DNA of 19,273 nucleotides from PNAI01 sp964575715 (lineage in GTDB: Bacteria; Pseudomonadota; Alphaproteobacteria; Rhizobiales; Xanthobacteraceae), in contig CAZNSG010000379.1 in NCBI GenBank assembly GCA_964575715.1, positions 1 to 19,273 of the forward strand. The letters run 5' to 3'. A program made the translations under genes and the position numbers. Positions 6,736 through 14,303 of this stretch are shown here, in pieces (the first letter of the stretch is position 1; every line of letters begins with the position of its first letter). The notes under the pieces are model-generated. The model searched no databases. It saw only the letters and a list, made by a program, of their open reading frames with translations, and was not told the origin of the DNA.

Positions 6736-7224
6736 ATGCCACAATCGTCATTCATGCTGCGCCCCTATGCCGCGGCCGACGAGGACGCGGCGATCGAGCT
6801 ATGGCGGCGCAGCTGGCAGCAGGCCTATCCGCACATCGACTTCGCCAAACGGGTTGATTGGTGGCGCGAGCGCTGGCGCAAGGAGCTGGTGCCGACGGCA
6901 AGGATAACGGTCGCGCAGGCCAATGGTGCACAGGCCAATGGTGCGCAGGGCAATGGCGCGCTGGTGGGTTTTGTGACGGTCGATCCGAACACCGGCTATC
7001 TCGATCAGATCGTGGTGGCGCCCGAGGCCTGGGGCGGCGATGTCGCCGCCATGCTGGTCGCCGAGGCCAAGCGGCTTTCGCCGGCGCGCCTCGATCTGCT
7101 GGTCAACAAGGACAACGCGCGCGCCATCCGCTTCTACGAGAAGCACGGGTTCGCCTATGCCGGCGAAGACGTCAATCCGGTCTCCGGCAAGCCGGTCAAC
7201 CGCATGAGCTGGCGGGCGTCGTGA
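6736..7224 (+). CDS. GNAT family N-acetyltransferase
   Basis: 162 residues from the ATG at 6736, preceded by GTGAGG at 6726-6731. An ATG at 6754 is also possible. The order of elements is that of GNAT enzymes: FMLRPYAAADEDAAIELW at the N-terminus, the strand LVGFVTVDPNTGYLDQIVVAP, the acetyl-CoA site region WGGDVAAMLVAEAK (a loose match to the R/Q-x-x-G-x-G/A loop), and the C-terminal LLVNKDNARAIRFYEKHGFAYAG, which is diagnostic (NxxAIxFYEKxGF). It should transfer acetyl from acetyl-CoA to an unknown amine. An in-frame 15-bp repeat in the loop before beta-4 adds AQANG units. It is flanked by repeats, with no operon partner. Confidence 0.88.
   Translation: MPQSSFMLRPYAAADEDAAIELWRRSWQQAYPHIDFAKRVDWWRERWRKELVPTARITVAQANGAQANGAQGNGALVGFVTVDPNTGYLDQIVVAPEAWGGDVAAMLVAEAKRLSPARLDLLVNKDNARAIRFYEKHGFAYAGEDVNPVSGKPVNRMSWRAS
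6913..6957 (+). repeat. Three in-frame 15-bp tandem repeats inside the GNAT gene
   Basis: Three copies of a 15-base unit encode AQANG, AQANG and AQGNG. They keep the reading frame and fall in a surface loop between strands, so copy number could vary without breaking the enzyme. Confidence 0.85.
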
Positions 7225-7411
7225 GGGGATTTGCCAGCTGCCCGATATGCTTTGGCCGTGCCTGAGAGCAAGTTCGCGTCGTCCGCTTTCAGTCTATGGC
7301 GGTCAACCGACGCTGGCGGCGCGGTCGATGTTGAGCCCAAGCAGAACTCGAAACGATAGATATTTATTCTTCCGCGCCGATACCCGAGCGTTCGTACACC
7401 GTCCGAATGGC

Positions 7412-7792
7412 TTAAGATTTCGGGACCACATCTTTGGCCGCACCAACCCACCCAATGTGGGTCAGATCGAACACGATACCCGATGGATCGTGATATTTTG
7501 CTTCGTAAAATGATTTGGGGGACGTCGGCCGTCCTGACATATAGGTTCCGCCGGCCGCTAAGACTTTCTTCTCGGCAGCGTCCAGGTCATCGACCCACAT
7601 GCCAAAGTGATACAGCCCGATGGGCTCGTTCTCAGTTTCTTTTTTCAGCAACGCGACGTTTATCACCCCGTCGGACACATGAATTCCGCGGCGAGCGGTA
7701 CCAACGCGCTTCATGTCAAATGCCTCTTCGAAAAATCTCGCGGATTTCTCAGGGTCCGGCACAATGATCGCGATGTGACGCAGTCGAGCCAT
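7412..7792 (-). CDS. VOC (glyoxalase/dioxygenase superfamily) protein
   Basis: 126 residues from the ATG at 7792, which has AAGGAA about 9 bases upstream on the minus strand. A longer frame to 7876 has no support. The single VOC domain shows the two beta-alpha-beta-beta-beta modules: LRHIAIIVPDPEKSARFFEEAF at the start and LYHFGMWVDDLDAAEKKVLAAGG in the middle, ending in DPSGIVFDLTHIGW. Likely metal ligands are His6, His62 and Asp109 (Glu is usual in glyoxalase I and epimerases). The family includes lactoylglutathione lyases, methylmalonyl-CoA epimerases and ring-cleavage dioxygenases; the reaction here is unknown. It is transcribed away from the amidohydrolase at 8272, with which it may share a catabolic role. 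Confidence 0.88.
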   Translation of the reverse strand: MARLRHIAIIVPDPEKSARFFEEAFDMKRVGTARRGIHVSDGVINVALLKKETENEPIGLYHFGMWVDDLDAAEKKVLAAGGTYMSGRPTSPKSFYEAKYHDPSGIVFDLTHIGWVGAAKDVVPKS

Positions 7793-7971
7793 GGCTAGAC
7801 TTCCTTTCCAGTTAGCAATCTCCTCGGCAAGGATACAGGACTTCTTTCCGGTTGCAAGAAAGGCTGCACACTTCATTTGGAGAATGCCGCGTGATGCAAG
7901 ACGGGTCGAGATTAATTGTCATGTGGCATGAACCAGACCGCTTGCCGCTGTCGTGAAAAACGCGCATCCTA

Positions 7972-8156
7972 GAGCGTGATGCCGAAAAGTGGGAACCGGT
8001 TTCCCGCCTTCGCCAACCGCCTTCGTCCGAAGGCGGACTTCGGCGGTCAAGCGCCCGCTCTCGCCTCGGCGAAGCCGCCTTCGGCGGAGCCAGGGTCGGC
8101 GGGCGAAGGAAGGTCGGAAAAGCATGTCCTCGGGCTTGACCCGAGGGATCATGCGC
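7972..8156. repeat. Composite intergenic repeat, copy 2, in the 7793-8271 gap
   Basis: The ends are GAGCGTGATG (7972-7981) and GATCATGCGC (8147-8156), imperfect versions of the termini at 2535 and 2604. The left end is followed by the shared core CCGAAAAGTGGGAACCGGTT (7982-8001). Between them are further hairpins: CCGCCTTCG/CGAAGGCGG (8017-8036), CCGCCTTCGGCGG (8075-8087), outer CCTTCGCC/GGCGAAGG (8007-8014 and 8102-8109), and CCTCGGG/CCCGAGG (8128-8146). It looks like one repeat family interrupted by others. The rest of the gap holds no gene; short frames here are shadows of the repeats. Confidence 0.75.
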
Positions 8157-8271
8157 GAACAAAAAACTAGAGTCCGGCCCTGATTCCATTAAAACGGATC
8201 AAACTCTCATGCTTCGAAAATACGGCTAGCGCCAAAAGCCCGTCAAATTCTCAGCGGTTAAGGTAGGAAAA

Positions 8272-9234
8272 ATGATTATCGATTTTCATACGCATGTTCT
8301 TGCACCCGATGATCAAGCATTATTCACCACATCGAAATTCCACAACCGCGTTCTTGACAAATCCTCATTTGGCCGGAAACCCCCGCACACTATCGAGAAT
8401 GTACTGGAAGCGCAAAAAGCTGGCGGTGTCGATATTTCGGTGATCAGCAATCCATTGCACGACATGCGCGACATGGATCGCGAACAGCAACTCGAAACGA
8501 TCAAACGCCACAATCGGTTCGTCGCGGCGCAACAAGAAAAATACGATTCGATTTACGGATTTGCATCGGCCGTACCTTATGGCGATGATCGTTTCCATCG
8601 CGAATTTGAACGCGCAATAAAGGAGGATGGTCTAAAAGGCGCATGGATCACATCCAGTCTGCAAGGGAAGTATCCCGACGATGACGAAGCACTGCCGTTT
8701 TTTCAGTTGGCGGTGGAACTCGATGTTCCGGTAGTTGTGCATCCCCCGTCGGTAGGCTTCGGCGAGGAGCGCATGCGAGACTACCGGCTGGCGTCGAGCA
8801 TTGGACGTCCCATGGACGGCGCGCTGGCGATCGCTCGCTGTATCGTGCGGGGATTATTCGAGAAATTCCCGACCCTAAAGCTCGTCGGCACTCATCTCGG
8901 CGGCGGCATTTGCGAGATGATCGGACGCATGGACTATGCCTACAGATTACAGGACGAGGCGTTCTTCCTCGGCAGCTACGAGCCGATGTTGATTAAGCAC
9001 ACGCCCAGCCACTACCTCAAAATGATGTATTTGGAGTCGACCTGCTATTGGGTGCCTGGAGCACGCTGCGCGTTGGAAACCGTCGGCGCCGATCACTTTA
9101 TTTTCGGCACGGACGCCCCGCCGCTGAAGTCATTGAAAGTTGAGGGCGTCCAACTCATCAAAAAGCTTGGACTGTCTCCGGCGGATGAACGGAAAGTCTA
9201 TTACGAGAACGCAAAGAAGCTCTTGAAAATATGA
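8272..9234 (+). CDS. Amidohydrolase-2 / ACMSD-type metal-dependent hydrolase or decarboxylase
   Basis: 320 residues, a typical length for the family, with AGGTAGG just ahead of the ATG. Metal-site residues are all present: the N-terminal HTH pair (His6 and His8, in IIDFHTHVL), VVVHPP (His157), VGTHLGG (His208) and FGTDAPP (Asp281). Relatives include aminocarboxymuconate semialdehyde decarboxylase, gamma-resorcylate decarboxylase and 4-oxalomesaconate hydratase, enzymes of aromatic acid breakdown in the cytoplasm. Nothing in the sequence fixes which substrate is used. It runs in the same direction as the Bug-type binding protein 103 bases downstream, a pairing often seen in catabolic loci. Base composition is visibly less GC-rich than the core genes. 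Confidence 0.87.
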   Translation: MIIDFHTHVLAPDDQALFTTSKFHNRVLDKSSFGRKPPHTIENVLEAQKAGGVDISVISNPLHDMRDMDREQQLETIKRHNRFVAAQQEKYDSIYGFASAVPYGDDRFHREFERAIKEDGLKGAWITSSLQGKYPDDDEALPFFQLAVELDVPVVVHPPSVGFGEERMRDYRLASSIGRPMDGALAIARCIVRGLFEKFPTLKLVGTHLGGGICEMIGRMDYAYRLQDEAFFLGSYEPMLIKHTPSHYLKMMYLESTCYWVPGARCALETVGADHFIFGTDAPPLKSLKVEGVQLIKKLGLSPADERKVYYENAKKLLKI

Positions 9235-9337
9235 GATGCCGACATCGGGTGGGATGACGAACTCAATCGGGAATTTGCGTTCTGTGCCGCTACGATCGGG
9301 TTGAGTTGGTGATCTTATTGCTTAAGGGAGGGCGTCG

Positions 9338-10318
9338 ATGACACGGTTGGCCTTTCTGCTGATTGCGATGCTGGCTGCCGCCACGAATGCCGCGGCACAA
9401 TCTGCCCCGGTAGAAGCGGATTGGCCGAAAAAAGTAATTCGATTTATCGTTTCTGCGGCACCGGGAAGTGCCGGTGATACGGTTTGCCGCATCGTCGCGC
9501 AAAAGCTCGGCGAGCGACTGGGGCAGCAGCTTATCATCGACAACCGCGCCACCGCCGCCGGCACGATCGCGGGTGAAGGTTTGGCCCGTTCCGCCCCCGA
9601 CGGCTATACGATCGGCATGGTCACCACCAGTACCCATGTCATAGCAGCCATCCTCAATCCAAATCTTAGCTATGACCCGGTAAAGGATTTTGCACCGGTA
9701 TCAATGATCGGCCATTCGCCGTATGTGCTCGCGGTCTATCCAGGCCTGCCAGTCAAGACTGTTGCTGAACTTGTAGCCTTAGCCAAATCTAAGCCGCGCG
9801 AACTCAATAATGCGGCGTTCGGAACCACAAGTCTTGGACATCTAGCCGGTGTGTTGTTCGCAAATGCCGCCGGTATTGAAATCAATCAGGTGCCCTATCG
9901 CTCTTCGGCTCAGGCCGTGCTCGATGCCATGGCCGGTCGCATCGAAATGCAGTTCAGCACGCTTCCACCCGCGATTCCGCTCATTCGTGAAGGAAAGTTG
10001 CGTGCCTTGGCGACGACAGGCGCGGTGCGCGTCGCAACGCTTCCCGAAGTTCCGACGCTCGCCGAGGCTGGATTCACCAATTACGAGGTGTCGTTATGGA
10101 TTGGCGTCGCAGCTCCCGTCGGCACTCCACGCAGCATTGTCTCGCGGCTCAATCAAGAAATGTCGGCTGTTCTAAGATCGCCGGAAATTGCAAACGCACT
10201 GCTTCAGCAGGGGATGACAGTGGAGCCTGGCTCGCCGGAGGAACTCGGCCGCCGCATCGCTAACGATCTTGTTAAATGGCGCGCCGCCGTGACCAAGGCC
10301 GGCATCAAGGCGGAGTAG
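9338..10318 (+). CDS. Bug/TctC family periplasmic solute-binding protein
   Basis: 326 residues, with GGGAGGG well placed before the ATG. A signal peptide (1 to about 20, hydrophobic FLLIAMLAAATNAAA) is followed by the family pattern: WPKKVIRFIVSAAPGSAGDTVCRIVAQKL, VDNR-like IDNRATAAGTIAGE, SAPDGYTIGM, the LSYDPVKDFAPVSMI segment, PYRSSAQAVLDAMAGRI and LPEVPTLAEAGF. Bug proteins capture small carboxylates (often aromatic or dicarboxylic) in the periplasm for tripartite tricarboxylate transporters. The TctA and TctB membrane partners are absent here, which is usual for this expanded family. It probably serves the neighbouring amidohydrolase pathway, but that is inference from position. Confidence 0.93.
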   Translation: MTRLAFLLIAMLAAATNAAAQSAPVEADWPKKVIRFIVSAAPGSAGDTVCRIVAQKLGERLGQQLIIDNRATAAGTIAGEGLARSAPDGYTIGMVTTSTHVIAAILNPNLSYDPVKDFAPVSMIGHSPYVLAVYPGLPVKTVAELVALAKSKPRELNNAAFGTTSLGHLAGVLFANAAGIEINQVPYRSSAQAVLDAMAGRIEMQFSTLPPAIPLIREGKLRALATTGAVRVATLPEVPTLAEAGFTNYEVSLWIGVAAPVGTPRSIVSRLNQEMSAVLRSPEIANALLQQGMTVEPGSPEELGRRIANDLVKWRAAVTKAGIKAE

Positions 10319-10526
10319 GACAGCACCAACGTCGAATTCCGTTGTCGGTACCTCGCGTCGCTGCGCACTCCGTCCGCTTCCGGGGAATTGCGGCAATTGT
10401 CGATTGCTTTATTTCTTGGGGTAGACAGGCAGCCGCGCTTAAAACGCCAATGCTCGGCAGCGGCTATGGTGCCACGCTGCGCGCGGATTACGAATGCTCG
10501 CTCGTGCCGCCGAATTTAATTCCGCA

Positions 10527-11255
10527 TTAGGCGCCGCCCTCGCCCTTGTCCTTCTGCTCCGACTTGCCGCCGAGCTGCTTGAGCTTGGCAAAGACCGCAT
10601 CGACGTCGAGTTCTTCCGTTGCCTTTTCCTTTTCCTTCGGCATGGGCGCGGGCTTCTCTTCCTCGCGCGGCGCGGTGGTCAGGGCCGCCGGCAATAATGT
10701 GACGCCGCTCTCCGCCGGCGCGGGCTTTTCCTTGGAGGCGCGCTGCACTTCGAAATCGAGATCGATCTGCGAGCACAGGCCGAGCGTCACCGGGTCGAGC
10801 GGGCTCAAGCTCGCCGCATTCCAGTGCGTGCGCTCGCGGATGCCGAGGATCGTGGTCTTGGTGGTGCCCACGAGCCGCATGATCTGGCTGTCCTTGAGCT
10901 CGGGATGATTGCGCACCAGCCACAGGATCGCATTCGGCCGGTCCTGCCGGCGCGAGACCGGGGTATAGCGCGGGCCTTTCTTGCGGTTCTTGGGTTCGGG
11001 CAGCCGCACTTTCGCATTGGCGAGGTGGAGACGATAATCGTGATCGCCCTCGGCCTTAGCGATCTCCTCGCGCGTGAGCTGGCCGGTCTGGATCGGATCA
11101 AGGCCTTTGATGCCTTGAGCGGCGTCGCCGTCGGCGATCGCTTTGACCTCCAGCGGGTGCAGCTTGCAGAAATCGGCAACCTGCTCGAACGACAGCGAGG
11201 TGTTGTCCACCAGCCAGACGGCGGTCGCCTTTGGCATCAATGGCGCGTCTTGCAT
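10527..11255 (-). CDS. trcR: DUF1013 / TrcR cell-cycle transcriptional regulator
   Basis: 242 residues from the ATG at 11255, with AGGAG about 8 bases upstream. An internal ATG at 11237 is less likely. The first 160 residues match the alphaproteobacterial DUF1013 family: PKATAVWLVDNTSLSFEQVADFC, HPLEVKAIADGD, GIKGLDPIQTGQLTREEI, and a helix-turn-helix-like second part with RPNAILWLVRNHPELKDSQIMRLVGTTK. This family has been named TrcR, a cell-cycle transcription regulator. The C-terminal 70 residues are a Lys/Glu/Pro/Ala-rich low-complexity tail ending in KLKQLGGKSEQKDKGEGGA. It is divergent from ispH, and a plausible promoter with a tandem 11-mer lies between the two. The family call is firm; the cellular role comes from relatives. 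Confidence 0.9.
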   Translation of the reverse strand: MQDAPLMPKATAVWLVDNTSLSFEQVADFCKLHPLEVKAIADGDAAQGIKGLDPIQTGQLTREEIAKAEGDHDYRLHLANAKVRLPEPKNRKKGPRYTPVSRRQDRPNAILWLVRNHPELKDSQIMRLVGTTKTTILGIRERTHWNAASLSPLDPVTLGLCSQIDLDFEVQRASKEKPAPAESGVTLLPAALTTAPREEEKPAPMPKEKEKATEELDVDAVFAKLKQLGGKSEQKDKGEGGA

Positions 11256-11315
11256 GGCAAAATCTCCTCTGCGCCTCGCCCGCCCTTCCGGACGAGGCCT
11301 TTGTCATCGATGGAT

Positions 11316-11337
11316 GACTGGAATATGACCGGAATAT
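11316..11337. repeat. Tandem 11-mer in the trcR/ispH divergent promoter region
   Basis: GACTGGAATAT (11316-11326) is followed directly by GACCGGAATAT (11327-11337), with one mismatch. The second copy overlaps the proposed -10 element of trcR and the first overlaps its likely start site, so the pair could be an operator. Confidence 0.4.
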
Positions 11338-11362
11338 AGGCGTCTCCCCTGCCCTTGCGCAA
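11333..11362 (-). promoter_or_regulatory. Possible sigma-70-type promoter of trcR
   Basis: On the minus strand, TTGCGC (11362-11357) and TATATT (11338-11333) are spaced by 18 bases. The leader to the ATG at 11255 would be about 70 bases. The -35 element is only a partial match, so this is tentative. Confidence 0.3.
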
Positions 11363-11426
11363 TGGCCGCCTGGCGCGCTTGACAGGCCAACGGCCGGCAC
11401 CCCATGACGTCGGCATGGTCGGTATC

Positions 11427-12413
11427 ATGAGCGCTGAAAACATAGGCGAAAACGGTAAACCGCCGCTCAAAGTGCTGCTTTGCGCGCCGCGCGGGTTCTG
11501 TGCGGGAGTAGTGCGCGCCATTGATTCGGTCGAGCGGGCGCTTGAGCGTTATGGGCCGCCGGTCTATGTGCGCCACGAGATCGTGCACAACCGCTACGTG
11601 GTCGAGAGCCTCAAAGCCAAGGGCGCGGTGTTCGTTAAGGAACTCGACGAAATCCCGGAGACCAGCGCGCCGGTGATCTTCTCCGCCCATGGCGTGCCGA
11701 AATCGGTGCCGGAGGCCGCACACCGGCGCAACCTGTTCGCGATCGACGCCACCTGTCCGCTGGTCACCAAGGTGCATCGCGAAGTCGAAATCCATCACCG
11801 CCGCGGGCGCGAGATCGTGCTGATCGGTCATCGCAATCACCCGGAGGTGATCGGCACAATGGGACAACTTTCACCCGGCACGGTGACATTGATCGAAACG
11901 CTGGCCGATGCCGCCGCATTTTCCCCGCGCGATCCGGCAACGCTCGCCTACGTCACGCAAACCACGCTCGCGGTCGATGACACCGCGGAGATCGTTGCCT
12001 TACTCAAAAAGCGCTTTCCCGCGATCGCCGATCCGCACAAGGAGGACATCTGCTACGCCACCACCAACCGCCAGGAGGCGGTCAAGCGCGTGGCGCCGCG
12101 GGTCGAGGCCATGATCGTGGTCGGCGCGCCCAATTCCTCGAACTCGTTGCGCCTCAAAGAGGTTGCCGAACGCGCCGGCTGCCCCCTGGCCGCACTCTTA
12201 GAGCGGGCGGGCGATATCGACTGGATGCGCTTTGGCGCGATCAAGAGCCTCGGCATCACCGCGGGCGCCTCGGCGCCCGAGCTGCTGGTGGAAGAGATCA
12301 TCGACGCTTTCGCCAAGCGCTTTGCCGTGAGCGTGGAGATCGTGTCGGCGGCCGAGGAGACTGCATTCTTTCCGTTGCCGCGGGCCCTGCGCGAGAACGC
12401 GGCGGTGGAGTAA
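11427..12413 (+). CDS. ispH: 4-hydroxy-3-methylbut-2-enyl diphosphate reductase (IspH/LytB)
   Basis: 328 residues from the ATG at 11427, which gives the normal N-terminus just before LKVLLCAPRGFCAGV. In-frame starts at 11415 and 11355 are longer than relatives need. IspH reduces HMBPP to IPP and DMAPP, the last step of the MEP isoprenoid pathway, using a [4Fe-4S] cluster. Its three cluster cysteines are present: Cys25 (RGFCAG), Cys110 (DATCPLVTKVH) and Cys209 (EDICYATTNRQ). The substrate-site residues EIVHN (His54), SAHG (His88), the Glu of HPEV (140) and GAPNSSNS are also intact. Followed by thrB after a 41-base gap and by rnhA, an order I recall from related genomes. Confidence 0.97.
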   Translation: MSAENIGENGKPPLKVLLCAPRGFCAGVVRAIDSVERALERYGPPVYVRHEIVHNRYVVESLKAKGAVFVKELDEIPETSAPVIFSAHGVPKSVPEAAHRRNLFAIDATCPLVTKVHREVEIHHRRGREIVLIGHRNHPEVIGTMGQLSPGTVTLIETLADAAAFSPRDPATLAYVTQTTLAVDDTAEIVALLKKRFPAIADPHKEDICYATTNRQEAVKRVAPRVEAMIVVGAPNSSNSLRLKEVAERAGCPLAALLERAGDIDWMRFGAIKSLGITAGASAPELLVEEIIDAFAKRFAVSVEIVSAAEETAFFPLPRALRENAAVE

Positions 12414-12454
12414 CCCCTTGACGGAACGGGCCAACGCAGTGCCGTTATAGCGAC

Positions 12455-13435
12455 ATGGCCGTTTACACCGACGTCGCAGCGGAAGAACTGACCGCCTTTC
12501 TTGCCGGCTATGAGCTCGGCGAACTTTTGTCCTACAAGGGCATCGCGGAGGGCGTGGAGAATTCGAACTTCCTCGTCCATGCCAGCCGCGGCCATTTCAT
12601 TCTCACGCTGTACGAGAAGCGGGTGGCGGCCGGCGATGTGCCGTTCTTCCTGGCGCTGATGGAACATCTGGCCGCGCGCGGGATCACCTGCCCGCAGCCG
12701 GTGAAAAACCGCAAAGGGGAGACGCTCGGAAAGCTGTGCGGGCGGCCCGCCGCGATCGTCACCTTTCTCGACGGTTTGTGGATCCGGCGGCCCGAAGCCT
12801 GGCACTGCCGGGCGCTGGGCGAGGCGCTCGCCAAGCTGCATCTGGCCGGCGCCGATTTTCCGCGCAAGCGGAGCAACGCGCTTTCGGCCGGTGGCTGGCG
12901 GCCGCTCTACGAGCAAGCCGCCGCGCGCGCCGATTCCGTGCAGCATAATTTAAGCGAAACCATCGCCAAGGAACTCAGCTTTCTCGAAATGAACTGGCCG
13001 CGCGATTTGCCGCAAGGCGTGATCCATGCCGATCTTTTCCCGGACAACGTATTCTTCCTTGGCGAGAAGCTCTCCGGCCTGATCGACTTCTATTTCGCCT
13101 GCACCGATACGCTCGCCTACGACGTGGCGATCTGTCTCAATGCCTGGTGCTTCGAGCCCGACCATTCCTACAATGTGACCAAGGGGCGCGAATTGCTGCA
13201 AGCCTACACCCGCACGCGGCCGCTCTCGTCCGCAGAGCTTGACGCTTTTCCGCTGCTCGCGCGCGGCGCGGCCACGCGCTTTCTGCTCACCCGGCTGGTG
13301 GACTGGCTCGACGTGCCGCCGGGCGCATTGGTGCGGCCGAAGAGCCCGCTGGAATATTATCGCAAGCTGCGCTTCCACCAGCAGGCGGCAAGCGTGCGCG
13401 ACTATGGCTTTGCGGGCGAGAGAACGACTGCGTGA
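12455..13435 (+). CDS. thrB: Homoserine kinase (ThrB type II, APH-fold)
   Basis: 326 residues, the usual length of the alphaproteobacterial homoserine kinase, which has the aminoglycoside phosphotransferase fold and not the GHMK fold of E. coli ThrB. It phosphorylates homoserine to O-phosphohomoserine in threonine synthesis. The starting segment MAVYTDVAAEELTAFLAGY and the GVENSNFLV loop are characteristic. The catalytic loop VIHADLFPDNVFF supplies Asp193 and Asn198, and LIDFYFACTDTLAYDVA supplies the metal-binding Asp211. The ATG has no clear Shine-Dalgarno. The stop codon overlaps the GTG start of rnhA, so translation of the two is coupled. Confidence 0.95.
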   Translation: MAVYTDVAAEELTAFLAGYELGELLSYKGIAEGVENSNFLVHASRGHFILTLYEKRVAAGDVPFFLALMEHLAARGITCPQPVKNRKGETLGKLCGRPAAIVTFLDGLWIRRPEAWHCRALGEALAKLHLAGADFPRKRSNALSAGGWRPLYEQAAARADSVQHNLSETIAKELSFLEMNWPRDLPQGVIHADLFPDNVFFLGEKLSGLIDFYFACTDTLAYDVAICLNAWCFEPDHSYNVTKGRELLQAYTRTRPLSSAELDAFPLLARGAATRFLLTRLVDWLDVPPGALVRPKSPLEYYRKLRFHQQAASVRDYGFAGERTTA

Positions 13436-13887
13436 GCGCCGACCGCGTCATCATCCACACCGACGGCGCTTGCTCGGGCAATCCGGGGCCGGGCGGCTAC
13501 GGCGCGATTTTATCTTTTGGCGATCACGAGAAAGAACTGAGCGGGGCTGAGCCGCACACCACCAACAACCGCATGGAGCTGATGGCGGCCATCGCCGCGC
13601 TCGAAGCGCTAAAGCGTCCATGCAAGATCGAGTTGCACACCGACAGCCAATATCTGCACCACGGCATCACGGCCTGGATGAAGCAGTGGAAACGCAACGG
13701 CTGGCGCACCGCCGACCGAAAGCCGGTGAAGAATACCGATCTGTGGCAGCGGCTCGATGCGGCGCTGGCGCAGCACGACGTGCGCTGGCACTGGGTCAAG
13801 GGCCACGACGGCCACGCGATGAACGAGCGGGCCGATGCGCTCGCGCGTTCGGCGATCGCGACATTGCGGGGGTCGCGGCGCGACTAG
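13432..13887 (+). CDS. rnhA: Ribonuclease HI
   Basis: 151 residues beginning at a GTG that overlaps the thrB stop by four bases (GTGA). RNase HI cuts the RNA strand of RNA-DNA hybrids. All four catalytic carboxylates are present: Asp11 (IHTDGACSGNPGPGG), Glu49 (NNRMELMAA), Asp71 (HTDSQYL) and Asp135 (NERADALA), with the assisting His in VKGHDGH. The basic protrusion (WMKQWKRNGWRTADRKPVKN) is of the E. coli type. The protein is full length. The region downstream, up to the peroxiredoxin gene, is an accessory islet. Confidence 0.97.
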   Translation: MSADRVIIHTDGACSGNPGPGGYGAILSFGDHEKELSGAEPHTTNNRMELMAAIAALEALKRPCKIELHTDSQYLHHGITAWMKQWKRNGWRTADRKPVKNTDLWQRLDAALAQHDVRWHWVKGHDGHAMNERADALARSAIATLRGSRRD

Positions 13888-13899
13888 AATCCCTAGAGT

Positions 13900-14131
13900 C
13901 TAATTGCAATAGCTGAGGTAGCAGACTCGACCGCGCGGTGTGCGGCGCGCACATTCCCACAAGGCCCGTGAACGCGCCGCGCGCAGATTGTGGCTTCGGC
14001 CCCAACCCCAGGAGCCGGTGCCGCTCTCCGCTCTGCAAGTCCAAGCTGAGGCCTCTGAGGATACCAAGGCCAGCATGCCAGCGGCAAAGAAGAACGCACA
14101 CAGCAGGTGCTTTATACAGCAGGCGCTTCAT
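13900..14131 (-). pseudogene. Small exported Cys/Trp-rich protein gene, start region duplicated out of frame
   Basis: On the minus strand a frame ending at 13900 encodes a signal-peptide-like segment (KHLLCAFFFAAGMLALVSS, EASAW) and a compact domain: WTCRAESGTGSWGWGRS, then SRALWECARRTPRG and CYLSYC. This resembles small secreted rhizobial hypothetical proteins with the pattern W.C....GSWGWGRS...AL..C..RTP.G..CY..YC. The codon where Met is expected (14115-14113) is ATA. The ATG at 14131 (ATG AAG CGC CTG CTG) is in another frame, because 14100-14131 is a 16-bp tandem duplication of the start. Removing one copy gives an intact gene beginning MKRLL. It converges on rnhA, with stops 12 bases apart. 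The alternative is initiation at the internal ATG (14073-14071), without a full signal peptide. Confidence 0.6.
14100..14131. repeat. 16-bp tandem duplication
   Basis: ACAGCAGGTGCTTTAT (14100-14115) is followed by ACAGCAGGCGCTTCAT (14116-14131), with 14 of 16 bases identical. On the minus strand these are ATAAAGCACC... and ATGAAGCGCC..., that is, two copies of the start of the small exported gene. Sixteen is not a multiple of three, so the ATG copy is out of frame. Confidence 0.85.
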
Positions 14132-14303
14132 TGCGACTGTTAATCGCCCGTGCCGCCTACGACAAAGTTGGTTGGGTTCCAGCGCCGCTGTGCGACATAG
14201 TTAACGTCCACTCTTTCTGATCAGGCAAATTGCCTCTTGTTCCCTCAAAAATTGGCGAAGATTTCATGCCACATTTGCGTGTCTCCTGTTGAGAAAAAAT
14301 CCG

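Noticed and set aside
7976..8183. Short frames in the 7972-8156 repeat cluster on both strands
   Set aside because: They follow the palindromic repeats and have no start signals.
10319..10526. About 210-bp gap after the Bug gene, with a frame ending YECSLVPPNLIPH
   Set aside because: No Shine-Dalgarno and no recognisable motif. It may be remnant DNA, but nothing supports a gene or a terminator.
11379..11407. TTGACA upstream of ispH as a promoter
   Set aside because: TTGACA at 11379-11384 is a good -35, but no acceptable -10 lies 16-18 bases downstream.
12053..12946. 297-codon minus-strand frame across ispH and thrB
   Set aside because: Antisense shadow of two conserved enzymes; it has no motif of its own.
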